NCBI GenBank assembly: GCA_014058105.1 | Contig: JACGCM010000357.1 | Span: 1 to 64,000, forward strand | Length of the DNA: 64,000 nucleotides | Direction: 5' to 3' | Origin: Kingdonia uniflora | Lineage: Eukaryota > Streptophyta > Magnoliopsida > Ranunculales > Circaeasteraceae | Shown here: positions 1 through 10,580 of the stretch, one piece after another | Layout: every line of letters starts with the position of its first letter | Position numbering within the stretch: position 1 is the stretch's first letter | The notes under the pieces: model-generated | What the model saw: the letters and a program-made list of their open reading frames with translations, nothing else | The model's database searches: none | What the model was told of the DNA's origin: nothing | Translations under genes and position numbers: made by a program

Positions 1-741
1 TTCATACCTTCAGAGTAATGTGGGATATCAAAGCAGTTTATCCCTATTTGAAGAATTCCGAATATTTAACCTCTAGAGAAGCGAATGCTAGTGCAGAAAT
101 CTAGCTTCTTTGTGTACTTCTATTAGGGATAGTGTGCAAAACCACACCAACACCATATTAGTTGGCCATCACCTATAATAGAAAGAACCAATGACGAACA
201 TAATGGTTGCCAAACTCCCCTTAAGAGGAGGCAAATTTAGTTTTTCATTTCCTTAAATGTTTTTTTTATTTTTGTGCACTCGTTCAATAATTGTTAGATT
301 ATCGATTCGATCTTATGGTGTTTGCACAAAGTGGTCCATACTCCCACAAAGAATCTTGTAGTTGGAGAGATTAATGGAAAGTGAAACAAACTCATGATGT
401 GGCACTCTAGACCATCTTGATCAACAAGTGCTCAAAAGGTCCTAAATAGTCTGCAGAGTAAACTCCCGAGTTGATCTAATAGCTGATTTACGGAGATACG
501 AAGAAACTACCTCAAAGTCTCGGTGTCAGCACTTTCAAACAACCCTGACAAGAGAACCAACACTGCATTCTTTACACTCTGACTCAACATATAATAAAAT
601 ATAAATAACTGGCATTTCAAGTCATCGTCCAAATAATAATAATAATATGGAATTATCGTCATCATCGTCGCTTTAAAACTCGTAAATAATTACAAGTCAT
701 TAAATATGCAAAGTACTAACCAGTAACCACTGTTGCTTCTT
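1..741. other. Gene-free stretch
   Basis: No convincing exon, RNA gene or transposon end was seen here. The only simple repeat is a short AAT run near 632-648. The sequence is AT-rich and looks intergenic. Confidence 0.5.
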
Positions 742-957
742 TTATGCTTGAGCTCCAATTCGCATTTCCACTAGTTGTTCTTCCACCTTCTTCGCAGTCT
801 CCACAGCGGAGTTTGTAATTGCTTGAGTTTGATCCCTAAGAGAACTTCTCTCATCCACGGCCACACTAGATATTGCTGACTGAGTTCCATCAGACACCAA
901 ACTTACGAAACTTGTGCTATTGCTGGTAGAGTTGGTCCCGGTGATTTTGCATTAAGA
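742..957 (-). other. Possible orphan 3' exon
   Basis: On the minus strand one frame stays open for about 70 codons and ends at TAA (742-744). It reads as a Ser/Thr-rich stretch followed by a heptad-like acidic and basic helix ending MRIGAQA. There is no good start codon, an in-frame TAA lies just upstream, and no clean splice acceptor was found. It may be the last exon of a truncated gene or chance. I do not recognise the protein. Confidence 0.22.
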
Positions 958-1699
958 ACGATGCTGGTGGTTTCTAAGCTCTGGGCCGTGTTTGTTTTTT
1001 GTTTTTTTTGGGTAAGAAGAGCATAGGTTTAGCCTAAGAAGTTCTGAGGTGAGAAAATTGAAAAAATTAAAAAAATGGTGTTTTAGTGAAAAATTCTATT
1101 TAAATGGTTCATTTTTAACTTCAACATCACACCAGAGTCTGTTTTTTGGCTGAACTGTATAATTTTACCACAAATTAAAAGTAAACTATATTTTTCTCTC
1201 TAATTCATCGTATATTAATGCAACAATACAATTAAAACGGTAGTAAACTACCATTTTTATCTTTAATACATACATAATATAAGGCAAAAACAAAATTAAA
1301 ATATGCAAATCACATACCAAAATACCAAATATATAGGGGACGTCACTCATCATACCCACATATAGAGATGGAGAAACAACCATTGTAGGAGAGAGAGAGG
1401 TATGAGGGTGGAAGAGAGAGGGGTGGGAGAGATAGAGATGAGTTAGAAATTATGCATTAGTTTTAGGTGCACTAGTTTTATTAAGAAAAAGAAAACCGCG
1501 CATAAAACTTAAACATGAAAGTAGCACGAGGGACAAAGGCAAGTTTTTATATATATTTTTTGCATTTTTGCAAGTTTAAGAGGCATAATTTGCTCCTGGA
1601 GGCAATAATGGGTAACGGTGCATATGGAGACACATGGCTTTGAATTTAATAGCAACGGCAATTCAAATGTTATAGTTGTTACTTTACACTAAAATTTTA
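958..1699. other. Gene-free, AT-rich with a GA-rich tract
   Basis: No gene is seen. A GAGA-rich tract lies near 1388-1440. Confidence 0.45.
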
Positions 1700-2606
1700 A
1701 TTTTATAATCAATACGAAGATTACACATAGGATTCATAAATTTACCAATAACTTATTTCTCTTCTACGAATTCGACATCACTAGAATCTCTATCATTCTC
1801 CTCGTTACCTTCGTCACTCTCCTCCCCCACAACTCTTTTCTTCTTCATGCGTTGTTGTCGTTTTGTCAAAGTGGATGCTTTGTCAAAGTGAACTACCCAT
1901 CTTCAAATTCACGTTCTTCTTCGAGTTAGGTTTTCTGTGAATCTTCAACGGACTCATAATCTTCAAATTCGCTGTTGCCGGAGTCGGTCACGTGTAGAGA
2001 CCAAAAACCAACATCCCCGAGAATCATAATCCAAAATTTGATACCATTTAATCCATAATCAAATTAAAGATCAACCTGTAATGAAAAATAAACGAATACA
2101 AACGATTTGGAGGGATAATTTCCCCAATAAGATCTTCAATTGCTCAATGAATTGGTTTCAATTGAGTTCATCTTTCAAACGTTAAGTTCTAGATTACAAA
2201 CTTAAATCTTTTTATTTTGCCTAGCCTTACCCTTTATAAATGCTACAAGTTTCATAGTTACAAAATATGATAGATATGCCCTTAAACGCACTAAAATAAG
2301 AAATAGTCGTGATAGTCTTTCGAATGAACCCATAAATCGTTCGAATTACTGGTTCAATTAAGCCTGAAAATTGAGGCAAACATAATTGGTCCTCTGGAAC
2401 CCAAAGTCGTTCGAACGACTCCAAATGTCGTTCGAACAACATGCCAATTTATGCCTTGAAATCGATACAGCTAGAATCCCTTCTTTTGGTCTTCGACTCG
2501 TTCGAACGACCTAGACAAATAAGCCTAAAATCAGCAACATAACGATTGGTTTAACTTTCCTTTGAACTCGTTCGAATGACTTGGCGTATTTTTAAGAGAC
2601 GTATCA
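1700..2606 (-). mobile_element. Decayed non-autonomous LTR element (same family as the 12.2-20.1 kb element)
   Basis: On the minus strand the LTR spans about 2049-2606, beginning TGATAC and ending GGATTA. These ends match the TGATCC/GGATTA ends of the element at 12212-20134. Next comes a degenerate primer site (about 2034-2045). About 20 bases further in, a conserved GTCGGTC..GTGT.GAGACCA..AACCA stretch (about 1984-2010) is shared with the intact family member. At about 1780-1868 a short frame encodes a Lys/Arg-rich then acidic peptide like the one at 19376-19597. The distal LTR was not found. The LTR holds several GTCGTTCGAACGAC palindromes. Confidence 0.55.
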
Positions 2607-2759
2607 AAAAAAATATTGGCACCACTGTTCATTTTATTTTCACCTTGCCTCCTACATGAATGTTTTGAAGTAGAAAATATTAGATTTTTCATCTATACCG
2701 GCACTACTCAATGTTTTAATTTCCGGTTCACGAGCGCACATGTTAATAGGTCGTATAGG

Positions 2760-3078
2760 TGTTATTGGTTGTGTCCAATTGTTACACCAAGTTAAGGTTG
2801 ATAGGGCTTAGTGTTACTCTTTATTAGGGATTGAGGGGGCCTAATGTTACTCTTTATTAGGGCTTGAGGGTATAATAGGAAGACCAGTCAGGTTAAATAG
2901 AGGGAAAGTCCCTCTTGGAGGCTATAACATAGAAAACCATCCCATTGAGGTGTGCAACCAATCCAAGAGAAGATTTTACTCAAGAATAGAGGATTTTCAT
3001 AAAGTATGAGAAAATGTTAGTATAATCTACTTTAAAGATTCAGTTATTGATCATAATTAATTGCATTAATTCCCAACA
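2760..3078 (+). repeat. LTR upstream of a primer binding site
   Basis: The segment begins TGTTATTGG and ends CCCAACA, followed after two bases by a sequence matching the 3' end of initiator tRNA-Met. An alternative start is the TGTTAA at 2741. No recognisable gag follows, so only the 5' end of the element survives. Confidence 0.5.
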
Positions 3079-3080
3079 AT

Positions 3081-3093
3081 TGGTGTCAGAGCT
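3081..3093 (+). other. LTR retrotransposon primer binding site
   Basis: TGGTGTCAGAGCT differs by one base (G for A) from the usual tRNA-iMet-complementary TGGTATCAGAGC. It lies two bases after the LTR end, the normal spacing. Confidence 0.6.
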
Positions 3094-3780
3094 AGGATAC
3101 AAATTATTGTGGTTAAATAATTGTTCTCGTACTTTAATGGCTTTGTTTTTTAGTACCTGAGTTGTTTATGTTCCCGAAGAAGAGAGAGAAGAGAAAACAA
3201 TAGCAAATAAGTTCTTATGTTTACTGAGTCTCTATCTCTCGGTATTACTGTTTTTATTGCAGTTGACCTCATGGAGGGAGATTGAAGAGATGAATGAAAA
3301 CCCTCCTGTTAGCAGCATCAAGCAATGGGATTTGGCTAGATTTGTTATCTTTAATAAGTTGACTTCATGCTCTAATTCGACTAGAGCATGTTCTGGACCT
3401 AATGAGAAGGCCAAAGAAGCTAAAACTCTAGAGAGACAAAGGGCTAAGGAGGCTATGGAGGAAGAGAGCTATTTTCTTTCCCACTTAGTTATTTGGGCTT
3501 TTTTGTTTATTTTTACCCAGTGAGTATTTAGGGTTTTTCTTCTCTCTCCCTCTCCAATTTCACCAAAGCGATTTCAGGTTTCAGATCTGATTTCCATTGT
3601 TTGGGCTATCTCGTGGGAGAGTTTCGAATCTATAATCTGATTTCTACTGTTTTGAGAAAACAGATTTGGGGGTTATTTATAAATCTGATTTGAGAAGAGA
3701 TTAGGAACTTGCAGTTGGGTTTTTCGAGTTCGGTTATGCTTGGAAGGTGATGCTTGTTCTAGGTTTTGTCAACGTCTCAA

Positions 3781-3900
3781 TTTTTATTTTTATTTTTTAT
3801 AGGGATCTGTAACCCTGAGTTTCCAGCCCCATGAGGTTTTCGAACCCGCAACCTCTCTGGGTGGAGAGGTACTACCACCACTGGACCAAGAGCCCAATGG
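3781..3900 (-). mobile_element. tRNA-derived SINE with target-site duplications
   Basis: Read on the minus strand it starts near GGGCTCTTGGTCCAGTGGT (box A-like TGGTCCAGTGG) and continues to GGTTCGAAAACC (box B-like). These are the two internal RNA polymerase III promoter boxes of tRNA-derived SINEs. The 3' tail is A/T-rich (AAAAATAAAAATAAAAA). A 15-bp direct repeat flanks it: TTGTCAACGTCTCAA at 3766-3780 and TTGTCAATGTCTCAA at 3901-3915, one mismatch. Confidence 0.7.
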
Positions 3901-3915
3901 TTGTCAATGTCTCAA

Positions 3916-4562
3916 TTACTCTTGTTCTTTTCCTATTGATTAATGTCTCAATTACTCTTGTTCTAGGTACTTCCACATCCAAAGCACCACGATTACCAGT
4001 GTATATAACTGTCAATGAAAGTATGATGGCCGAGGTCTCACGGGAAGTAAAGGTTCCTAGTACCACTGCAACAAAAGACAAGGTCTCATTAGAGCATCCC
4101 AACCCCTTGACAGAATAAAATTTCAGAGGCCTCCAAAATACATATGTTGATAGTAAAACGGTGATGGCAATTACACAACCCCCTTCCTTAAGGGTTCCAT
4201 TCAAGAAAATACTTGGAAGACAGAAGACAAATTTTTTCGAAATTGCAGCTAAATTACGCAAAATAAAATAATGATGGTAAACACAACCGTGTTTTGAATA
4301 CATTTCAGTTTGCAGAATATTCTTAGTAATTTACCATTTTTCCTCTGGATGATTACAAGTACAAAAATCTCTGCCTTGTAATTTTGTAAGGAGCATACGT
4401 ACTTGCAACAACATTAGTAGACTTTGTGCTATAAAATTACAAAAATTCCATAAGGAAATCCTCAAAAACTATACCAGTCCAATCTTAGCTTCAACCCAAT
4501 TATATGATACAAGGGTGCTTTCTAGCCATAGTTCAATCCATGTTAAGCTCCTAACTGGGTTT
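3916..4562. other. Gene-free stretch
   Basis: A 38-bp imperfect direct repeat (ATGTCTCAATTACTCTTGTTCT) occurs at about 3907 and 3945. Open frames on both strands between 3831 and 4303 overlap the SINE and show no family signature. No gene is supported. Confidence 0.4.
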
Positions 4563-4649
4563 TTATTCCTGGAGTTTTTCGAGCAAAGCCTTCATTTTCT
4601 CTTCGGGGAGTGCATTGAAGAGGAATACACATTTGTCACCAATATCATT
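4563..4649 (-). CDS. Orphan terminal exon of an unrecognised gene
   Basis: A minus-strand acceptor (TTTTATTTCCAG) is followed by 28 codons and TAA. The peptide runs NDIGDKCVFLFNALPEEKMK and ends ALLEKLQE, which reads like an ordinary conserved plant C-terminus. The exon starts in phase 0. No matching upstream exon was found between 4650 and 5362. A donor-like AG|GTATGT lies directly after the NLR stop codon at 5363, so this could be spliced into the 3' UTR of that gene. I cannot name the family. Confidence 0.35.
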   Translation of the reverse strand, partial: NDIGDKCVFLFNALPEEKMKALLEKLQE

Positions 4650-5362
4650 CTGGAAATAAAACGGGGAGGATCAGGAGACTAATCAAATCTATGGGAGTGC
4701 GCGATTCACATAATGAAGGCCAAAAGTTCAAATATGCTTACTAAATGAAGGCCAAAAGTTCAAATAGCAAAGGCCTGCAAGGTATATTGAAATGAAACTA
4801 TTTTGTCAGGCAAAATTGAGACATCAAATAATCTTTTTCCATGGCTGAAAATTTTCTACTCTATGTGGAAATCGTACATTATTGACCACTTTTTACTTAA
4901 TACCGCCATGGCATTGCTTGAAAGCAATGTAAATGGTATCACGTAGTGGAAATCCATGCAAACCAAGGATTATTGACTTTAATCCAAGTTCTGCAATTAG
5001 GTGTATTGCTTCAACCTAGGATATCTTTTGTGGGTGGTAATCCTGGAGCAACACCCTGATCTATACCAGAGCTAAGCAATAGAAGAACCATAGTCGCGTC
5101 ATTTATTATATACATTTATGGGTTGAAATGATGTTTTTTGGCGAGATAAGCTTCATTTGGAAGAAAAAGAGAATTTGGGGAAACATGAAAAAAGAAGAAA
5201 CTTTTCCAGAGTGTTTTTTGTATTTTATAAAAAAGAAAAAAGAAAAAACGAAGTAGAATTATCTTTGAACAAAAATTCAGTTTAACATGAAAATAAATCT
5301 CATTGGAATAGAGAGAATAAGGATAAAACTTTAATGTTAAGTTAAAATGTTAGAGCACATAC
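4650..5362. other. Intergenic or 3' intron of the NLR locus
   Basis: AT-rich with no coding frame. A splice donor-like GTATGT just 3' of the NLR stop (minus strand, about 5357-5362) and the acceptor at 4650-4651 could bound a 3' UTR intron. Confidence 0.3.
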
Positions 5363-8054
5363 CTAATCCTTTGACAGAAACTGTTGTAGTTGCGACTTGA
5401 CACTAAGATCATCCCATTCCAGCGTTTCAAACAATTTAGTTTTTATTAAAAACTTTTCCAGTTTGGGTATGCTCTGGGGACCAAAGGGGAGCCAATTCAA
5501 ATTCGGGCATTCAGATATCTCAAGATCCTCCAAGGAAGGGCAATCGAGGAGGACACGACGATGGGAGAAGAAGCTCGAGAGTCTTGGTAGTTTCCATAGT
5601 ATTAAGTCTCTTAAACGGGGCAACCTTATGGTCATGCTTCCATCTTCAAATTCAAATAACTCTTCCATGTAAAAGCAATCGAATACTATCAACTTTTCTA
5701 ATTGCTGGAGACCTTGTAATATTCGGATCGGAAAGATGCACTTCAAGCCAAGGCACCTTTTGATATATAGATTTTTTAGGTTGGAGAAGATTGGAGGCAA
5801 AGCAATAAAGTTGATTGAAGATTTTATGGATCTTAATTTGAGAATGCTAGCATGCCCATCCTCAAAACCGTCCGACTCAAATACCTTTTCTAATTTATGG
5901 CAATATTGTATATCGATTTCTTCGAGATTTTGCAGCCTTGTCCACCAAAGAGACGGCAGAACATTCACTAATTTGCCACAATAACTGATACTTACGACTT
6001 TCAATTTTTCAAAGGACCTTTCTACAAGGGGCCCATTCCAGATTGCCTTCAATTCGTTCATGTACCCAAGTTCCAAAATCTCCAAATTAGGGAACATGGT
6101 TTCGGGTACTTGTTCCTCCACATTCACAACATATTCCATTTGCCAACACTCAAGGATAACAAGAGTTTTCAAGTTGTAGAACCTGCCCTTTGGATTGAGC
6201 TGTAAAACATTCTTCAAACCCTCACACTGGTCTAGATATAATTCATAAGTTGTATCCATCAAAACATTGACCCAAGCCGCAACTGGGAAAGAATCTGAGC
6301 TTGTTCCAAGGGACACCAACCTTCTGAATTTGAACACGGTCCGATTAATAATTTGAAATTTCTCGACACGGATTTCAAAATTTTCTAGCTTCTCCCAATG
6401 ATGACACGGCCCGATATCTGTGGACAACCATTTGGTATTATCTATATCCAACTGTAGACTAGTCAAATTAGTCAAGGATGCCACCTCAGCTAAACTAGCA
6501 TTATCTCCCGTGCCTTCAATCTCCCACTTCCTAAAGCTCCTCCTCATGTTCAACTGTTCCAAGTTAAACAAGCTTGATATCACCTTAGGTGGGATACATT
6601 TAAGATTCCTGGTATACGACAAGTCCAACATCTTTAAATTTATCAATCCGTTTATTTCTTCTGGCAACCTCGAAATTCTAGTACTTTGTAAACCAAGTAT
6701 TTCGAGCGTCTTCAGATTCCCAATCACAGATATATCTTGTAATTTGGTGCAATTGTCCAAATACAGTGATCGAAGGCAATTCTTAAGAGATGAAAGCGAT
6801 TCTGGTAGCGAAGAAATACCAATATTGCTCAAATCTAAAGTTGCAAGACATTTCATACCTTCAAAGAACCCATCTGGAATATCAGCCAACGACCAGTTAC
6901 GTGCCAAAGATAGAGTCACCAGTTGCGAGCATTCTGGTGTATCAGCAGGGACCTTACGGATATTGTTACTCATCAACGACAATCGCAAACACTTCCCTGC
7001 TTCTTTTAGTTTTGGCCATTTTTGCAGTCCCAGACCAGCATTCATGATCGACTCGCTTTCATTCTCACGAGCTATTGAAATTGCAGTATCACGAACGATA
7101 TCGTGCATCATTACATATCCTTCATCGTTCTCTTTATTGACTCCTTCCAACAGCAGCCCAGAAGACACGAGTGATTTCAGCATAATACGCAGGTTTCCCC
7201 TTGCTTCGCTCAAAGTTTCTACATCTCCAAGTAAGTCCTCACCCATCGCGTACCCTACAAGTGCATCCATTGTCACCTTGTGGTCTTCGGGAAACAAAGC
7301 ACAAAGCAAGAAACATGATTTGGTTTTGCTTGTTCTTAAGTAGTCGTAGCTCAGCTTGATGGAAGCATTGACGAGATCCATACCCTCAAACATGGACTTC
7401 TTTAGTTGTGGAATAACATCAGTCCAAAAGCCTTTGTCCTTATTTCTTAAAGTTCTTGCCAGCGTAACAATCGCTAAAGGCAACCCTCCACATTCATTAA
7501 CGATTTTCTCGGACATCTCACGCAGGGCATCGGAGTCTACATCACCAACTTCCTGTCGAAATAGCTGGAGGGAATCGTCCTTTGATAGTACCTTGACGTC
7601 AATGTTCTTTGTGGTCTTCATGGAATTACATACATCTAATTTCCGTGAGGTGATTACCACTTTGCAACTGCCTTCGTCAAGGTCTATTCCCACATCACTT
7701 AATTCCAATCTCGTCCATAGATCGTCAAACATTAGAAGGATACTTTTTTCTTGCTTCAATCTGTTCGATAGTCTTGCGGCCCTTACTGGTATACTTTGTT
7801 CTTCGATTTTCATGCCCAAGCTCTCTGCGATCTGTGTTTGGATCCCTCTCAAGTCGGGGTTTTGAGAAACCGTTGCAAACACAACCTTATCGAAAAGCTT
7901 TGTTTCTTCGACTTGTTTGCATATTTCCTTCATCAAGGTCGTTTTGCCAACCCCTCCCATTCCGTGAACCCCAACCAATTTGGTATTACTATCTTTCAGT
8001 GCTTTGATGACTTTTTTCTTGGTGACTTCTCTTGATGCGAAAGCATCAAAATGC
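5363..8054 (-). CDS. CC-NB-ARC-LRR receptor body (3' half of the kinase-NLR fusion)
   Basis: This is the NB-ARC and LRR part of an intracellular immune receptor of the At4g27190/At4g27220 (RPS2/RPS5-like) class. Counting from an ATG at 8200, the P-loop GMGGVGKTT is at about residues 80-88, kinase-2 LLMFDDLW at 155-162, RNBS-B CKVVITSR at 179-186, GLPLA at 239-243 and MHD in MMHDIVRD near 365-367. Irregular LRRs run from about 400 to the end (FLSKD). All switch motifs look intact. The first 49 codons of the open frame (8055-8200) are an out-of-frame reading of the coiled coil encoded by 8046-10580. The real sequence starts at HFDAFAS. Against the upstream copy, a 20-nt deletion near 8052-8060 separates the two frames. 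It could be a translated second ORF, an assembly error or a broken gene. Confidence 0.85.
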
Positions 8055-10580
8055 AGGTGCAGGATTTGATACAATACTGAAGCTTCTCCCCTCAACAAGG
8101 AGCTCGTCAACGACAACAACCTTCTTTTCCGATTCTTCGCAGAGGCGATGACAAGCAGAATGCCGCCCTTTGAAACAGCTATTGATCTTCTCAGCTTCAT
8201 GATGCAATTCGTTCATTTCATTTCGAACTTTGGCCACATTGTCTAGCCATTGTTCAACTACTTTGTGAATCACATCTCCATTTTTTCGAGCTAAATCAAC
8301 TTTGGCCTTAAGATCAGTTTCCAGCCTTACGAGATCATTTTGGACTTTTCTTTGGAGGTCGTCGAATAGAGACATCCCTTCAAAGAGGGACTTTCTAATC
8401 TGTTTAATAATATCAGGCCACACAGCTTCATCGCTGTGTTGCAGAGCTCTTGCAAATGCAAGAATTGCAAAGGGCAACCCTTCACATTCACTGGCGATGT
8501 CCGCAGAAATTTTACGTAGAGCTTTGCAGTCTACACCGCCGACATTCCGAAGAAATAGTTCCAGTGAATCTCGCTCCGATAACCTCTGGACTTCAATATT
8601 TTTTGTAGTCTTCATGGAACGACATACATCAAGGTTCCTTGACGTTATTAAAACTTTGCAAGTATTTTGACCGTCTCTGCAAGGTATAATTCCCACTTCA
8701 GCTAGTTCCAACGTCGTCTGTACATCATCCAAGATTAAAAGGATACTTTTCTCCTGCTTCAATCTCTTTGATAGTCTTTGAGCCCTTATTTTCATGGCAT
8801 CTTCTTCAATTGTCAAGCCCATGCTCTTTGCGATCTGTGTTTGGATCCCTCTCAAGTCGGGATTTTGAGACACTGTCAACAAGACAACCTTATGAAAAAG
8901 CTTTGCTTCAACTTCCCGGTAGATTTCTTTCATCATAGTCGTCTTGCCCACCCCTCCCATTCCGTAAACCCCGATTAAGTGGGTATTTCTATCCATCAGT
9001 GCTTGAATGACTTCCTTCTTGGTGGGCTCTCTCGATGCAAAAGCATCAAAATGTTCCACTAACTGTGGTGGTACAGGTGCAGGATTTGATACACTGCTGA
9101 AGCTTCTCCCCTCCGTAAGGAGCTCGTCAACGATGACAATCTTCTTCTTTGAATCTTTGCCGAGGCGATAACGAGCAGAAAGCCACCCTTTGAAACAGCT
9201 TTTGATCTCTCCAGCTTGACAATGCAATTCCCCCACTTCGTCTCGAACTTCGTCCACTTTCTCCAGCCAGTGTTCAACAACTTTATGGATCACATCTCCA
9301 GCATCTCGAGCCAAATCGACTTTTCCCTTAACATCATTTTCCAGTCTTAGTAAATTGTCTTTCACTTTGCTTTGAAGGTCGTTGACATATTTCTTGTAAC
9401 AAAAACGATAGCTGATATGACGATAAACCAGAACTGCAGCAGACTTGGCAATGTCAAACACAGCTTGTGAATTCCCACTGAGCTTTCTCGCCTCAAGCAT
9501 GCCAACCACCTTTTGCATATCACCCGGCCTTTTATTAGGGTCCTCATCAAGGCAACATAAAACCACATGTACTAAAGTACTTGCTTCCTTTTCATTGATT
9601 GCTTCCTTATCCTCGATAAGTCTCTTATCAATCAGATCCCTCAGTTTCTTTCCTTTTAAGCTCTTTTGCATAAAGGCATGAAAGATTTGCTGTTGTGAAA
9701 AGTCATATTTGGTATAAAAATCATCTCGTCCGCCAAAGAATAAATCCAGAAGTACCTTACCAAAACTATGGATATCACATGTCTCAGAGATCTCATGTCC
9801 CAAGCCACTCTCAGGCGGCGTATACTCATCTTTACCCATCAACTTAGGAAAGCCGAAATCGGATAATACTGCTCGAAAATTGTCATCAATAAGTATATTC
9901 TTCAGCTTAATTTTAAGATGTAATATCCGAGGGCGGCAATCATGATGAAGGTAAACAAGCGCCTTAGCAACATCTAATGCAACCGTGTACCTCTTTTTCC
10001 AGTCTAAATATCGACCACCTTGAATCTTGGGGATTATCCAAGAATCCAACGACCCGAATGGGTAAAAATCATAGACAATTAAGAAAATATTCTTACCCGT
10101 TTCTGTCATATGACTACAATATCCGCGAAGGTGTACAAGATGATCATGTTTTACCATTGCAACTGTTGAGATGTCCCTTTGGAATTCCCACTCTCCATAT
10201 TCCGACGGTTCAACTCTTTTTACCGCTACCGATGTCCCATCATTCAATTTTCCCTTGAAGACTGAAGACGACTCACCACTGCCAAGCTTATATCGAAAGT
10301 TATTGGTTGCCGCTATCAGGTCTTCGTAAAGAAATCCCGTAGGAAATCTATCAACGAGCTGCTTTCTTATTTCTGGTATAAATTGTTGCTCAATTGGTCC
10401 CAGGTCATCCCCAAGGAAGTGGAGAAACACCAACGTGATGATAGAGAGAATCCCTAATATATCAGCTGCATGGATGAAGAAGAAGCTTATTGAGAGTCCA
10501 TTGGAAATCGCAAATATTATAAGCTGGATGTTGGCAATTAACACTACAAGCGTAATGATCTTCCATGCTTTTCGATCCAT
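8046..10580 (-). CDS. Membrane pseudokinase fused to CC-NB-ARC and a second CC (5' half of the fusion)
   Basis: The 844-residue frame has two hydrophobic segments (about 8-27 and 29-56), then a kinase-like domain (about 85-365) of the At5g20050-like type, then NLR sequence. The Gly-rich loop LGSGESSSVFKG (99-110) and VAVK Lys121 are present. The catalytic loop reads HLKIKLKN (221-228), with Lys replacing the catalytic Asp. DFG is kept (241-243), the activation segment is short and APE is degenerate (PPES). It is therefore probably catalytically dead. From about 380 the protein becomes an NLR coiled coil (CC 390-500), then NB-ARC with GMGGVGKTT (540-548), LLILDDV (614-620) and GLPFA (701-705). 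The domain stops near 735, without ARC2 or MHD, and a second CC follows (738-835). The frame ends after SNPAPAF, where a 20-nt deletion shifts into the downstream NB-ARC-LRR frame. The ATG at 10580 matches the ancestral start of the kinase at 20.9-22.2 kb. Confidence 0.85.
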   Translation of the reverse strand: MDRKAWKIITLVVLIANIQLIIFAISNGLSISFFFIHAADILGILSIITLVFLHFLGDDLGPIEQQFIPEIRKQLVDRFPTGFLYEDLIAATNNFRYKLGSGESSSVFKGKLNDGTSVAVKRVEPSEYGEWEFQRDISTVAMVKHDHLVHLRGYCSHMTETGKNIFLIVYDFYPFGSLDSWIIPKIQGGRYLDWKKRYTVALDVAKALVYLHHDCRPRILHLKIKLKNILIDDNFRAVLSDFGFPKLMGKDEYTPPESGLGHEISETCDIHSFGKVLLDLFFGGRDDFYTKYDFSQQQIFHAFMQKSLKGKKLRDLIDKRLIEDKEAINEKEASTLVHVVLCCLDEDPNKRPGDMQKVVGMLEARKLSGNSQAVFDIAKSAAVLVYRHISYRFCYKKYVNDLQSKVKDNLLRLENDVKGKVDLARDAGDVIHKVVEHWLEKVDEVRDEVGELHCQAGEIKSCFKGWLSARYRLGKDSKKKIVIVDELLTEGRSFSSVSNPAPVPPQLVEHFDAFASREPTKKEVIQALMDRNTHLIGVYGMGGVGKTTMMKEIYREVEAKLFHKVVLLTVSQNPDLRGIQTQIAKSMGLTIEEDAMKIRAQRLSKRLKQEKSILLILDDVQTTLELAEVGIIPCRDGQNTCKVLITSRNLDVCRSMKTTKNIEVQRLSERDSLELFLRNVGGVDCKALRKISADIASECEGLPFAILAFARALQHSDEAVWPDIIKQIRKSLFEGMSLFDDLQRKVQNDLVRLETDLKAKVDLARKNGDVIHKVVEQWLDNVAKVRNEMNELHHEAEKINSCFKGRHSACHRLCEESEKKVVVVDELLVEGRSFSIVSNPAPAF

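Noticed and set aside
3257..3523. 88-codon plus-strand frame after the LTR primer site
   Set aside because: It lies in the gag position but shows no gag motif; a matching frame on the other strand is equally long.
6420..7343. Long plus-strand open frame (307 codons)
   Set aside because: It is antisense to the NLR LRR/NB-ARC region and has no family signature; other plus frames in 5397-8035 and 8302-10258 are the same kind of shadow.
8040..8110. An intron that would join the two frames of the fusion gene
   Set aside because: The available GT and AG pairs would give an intron far too short for plants; a 20-nt deletion relative to the first copy explains the shift.
8055..8200. N-terminal 49 codons of the 5363-8200 open frame as a real NLR start
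   Set aside because: They are an out-of-frame reading of the coiled coil encoded by the 8046-10580 frame; the paralogues match only from HFDAFAS onward.
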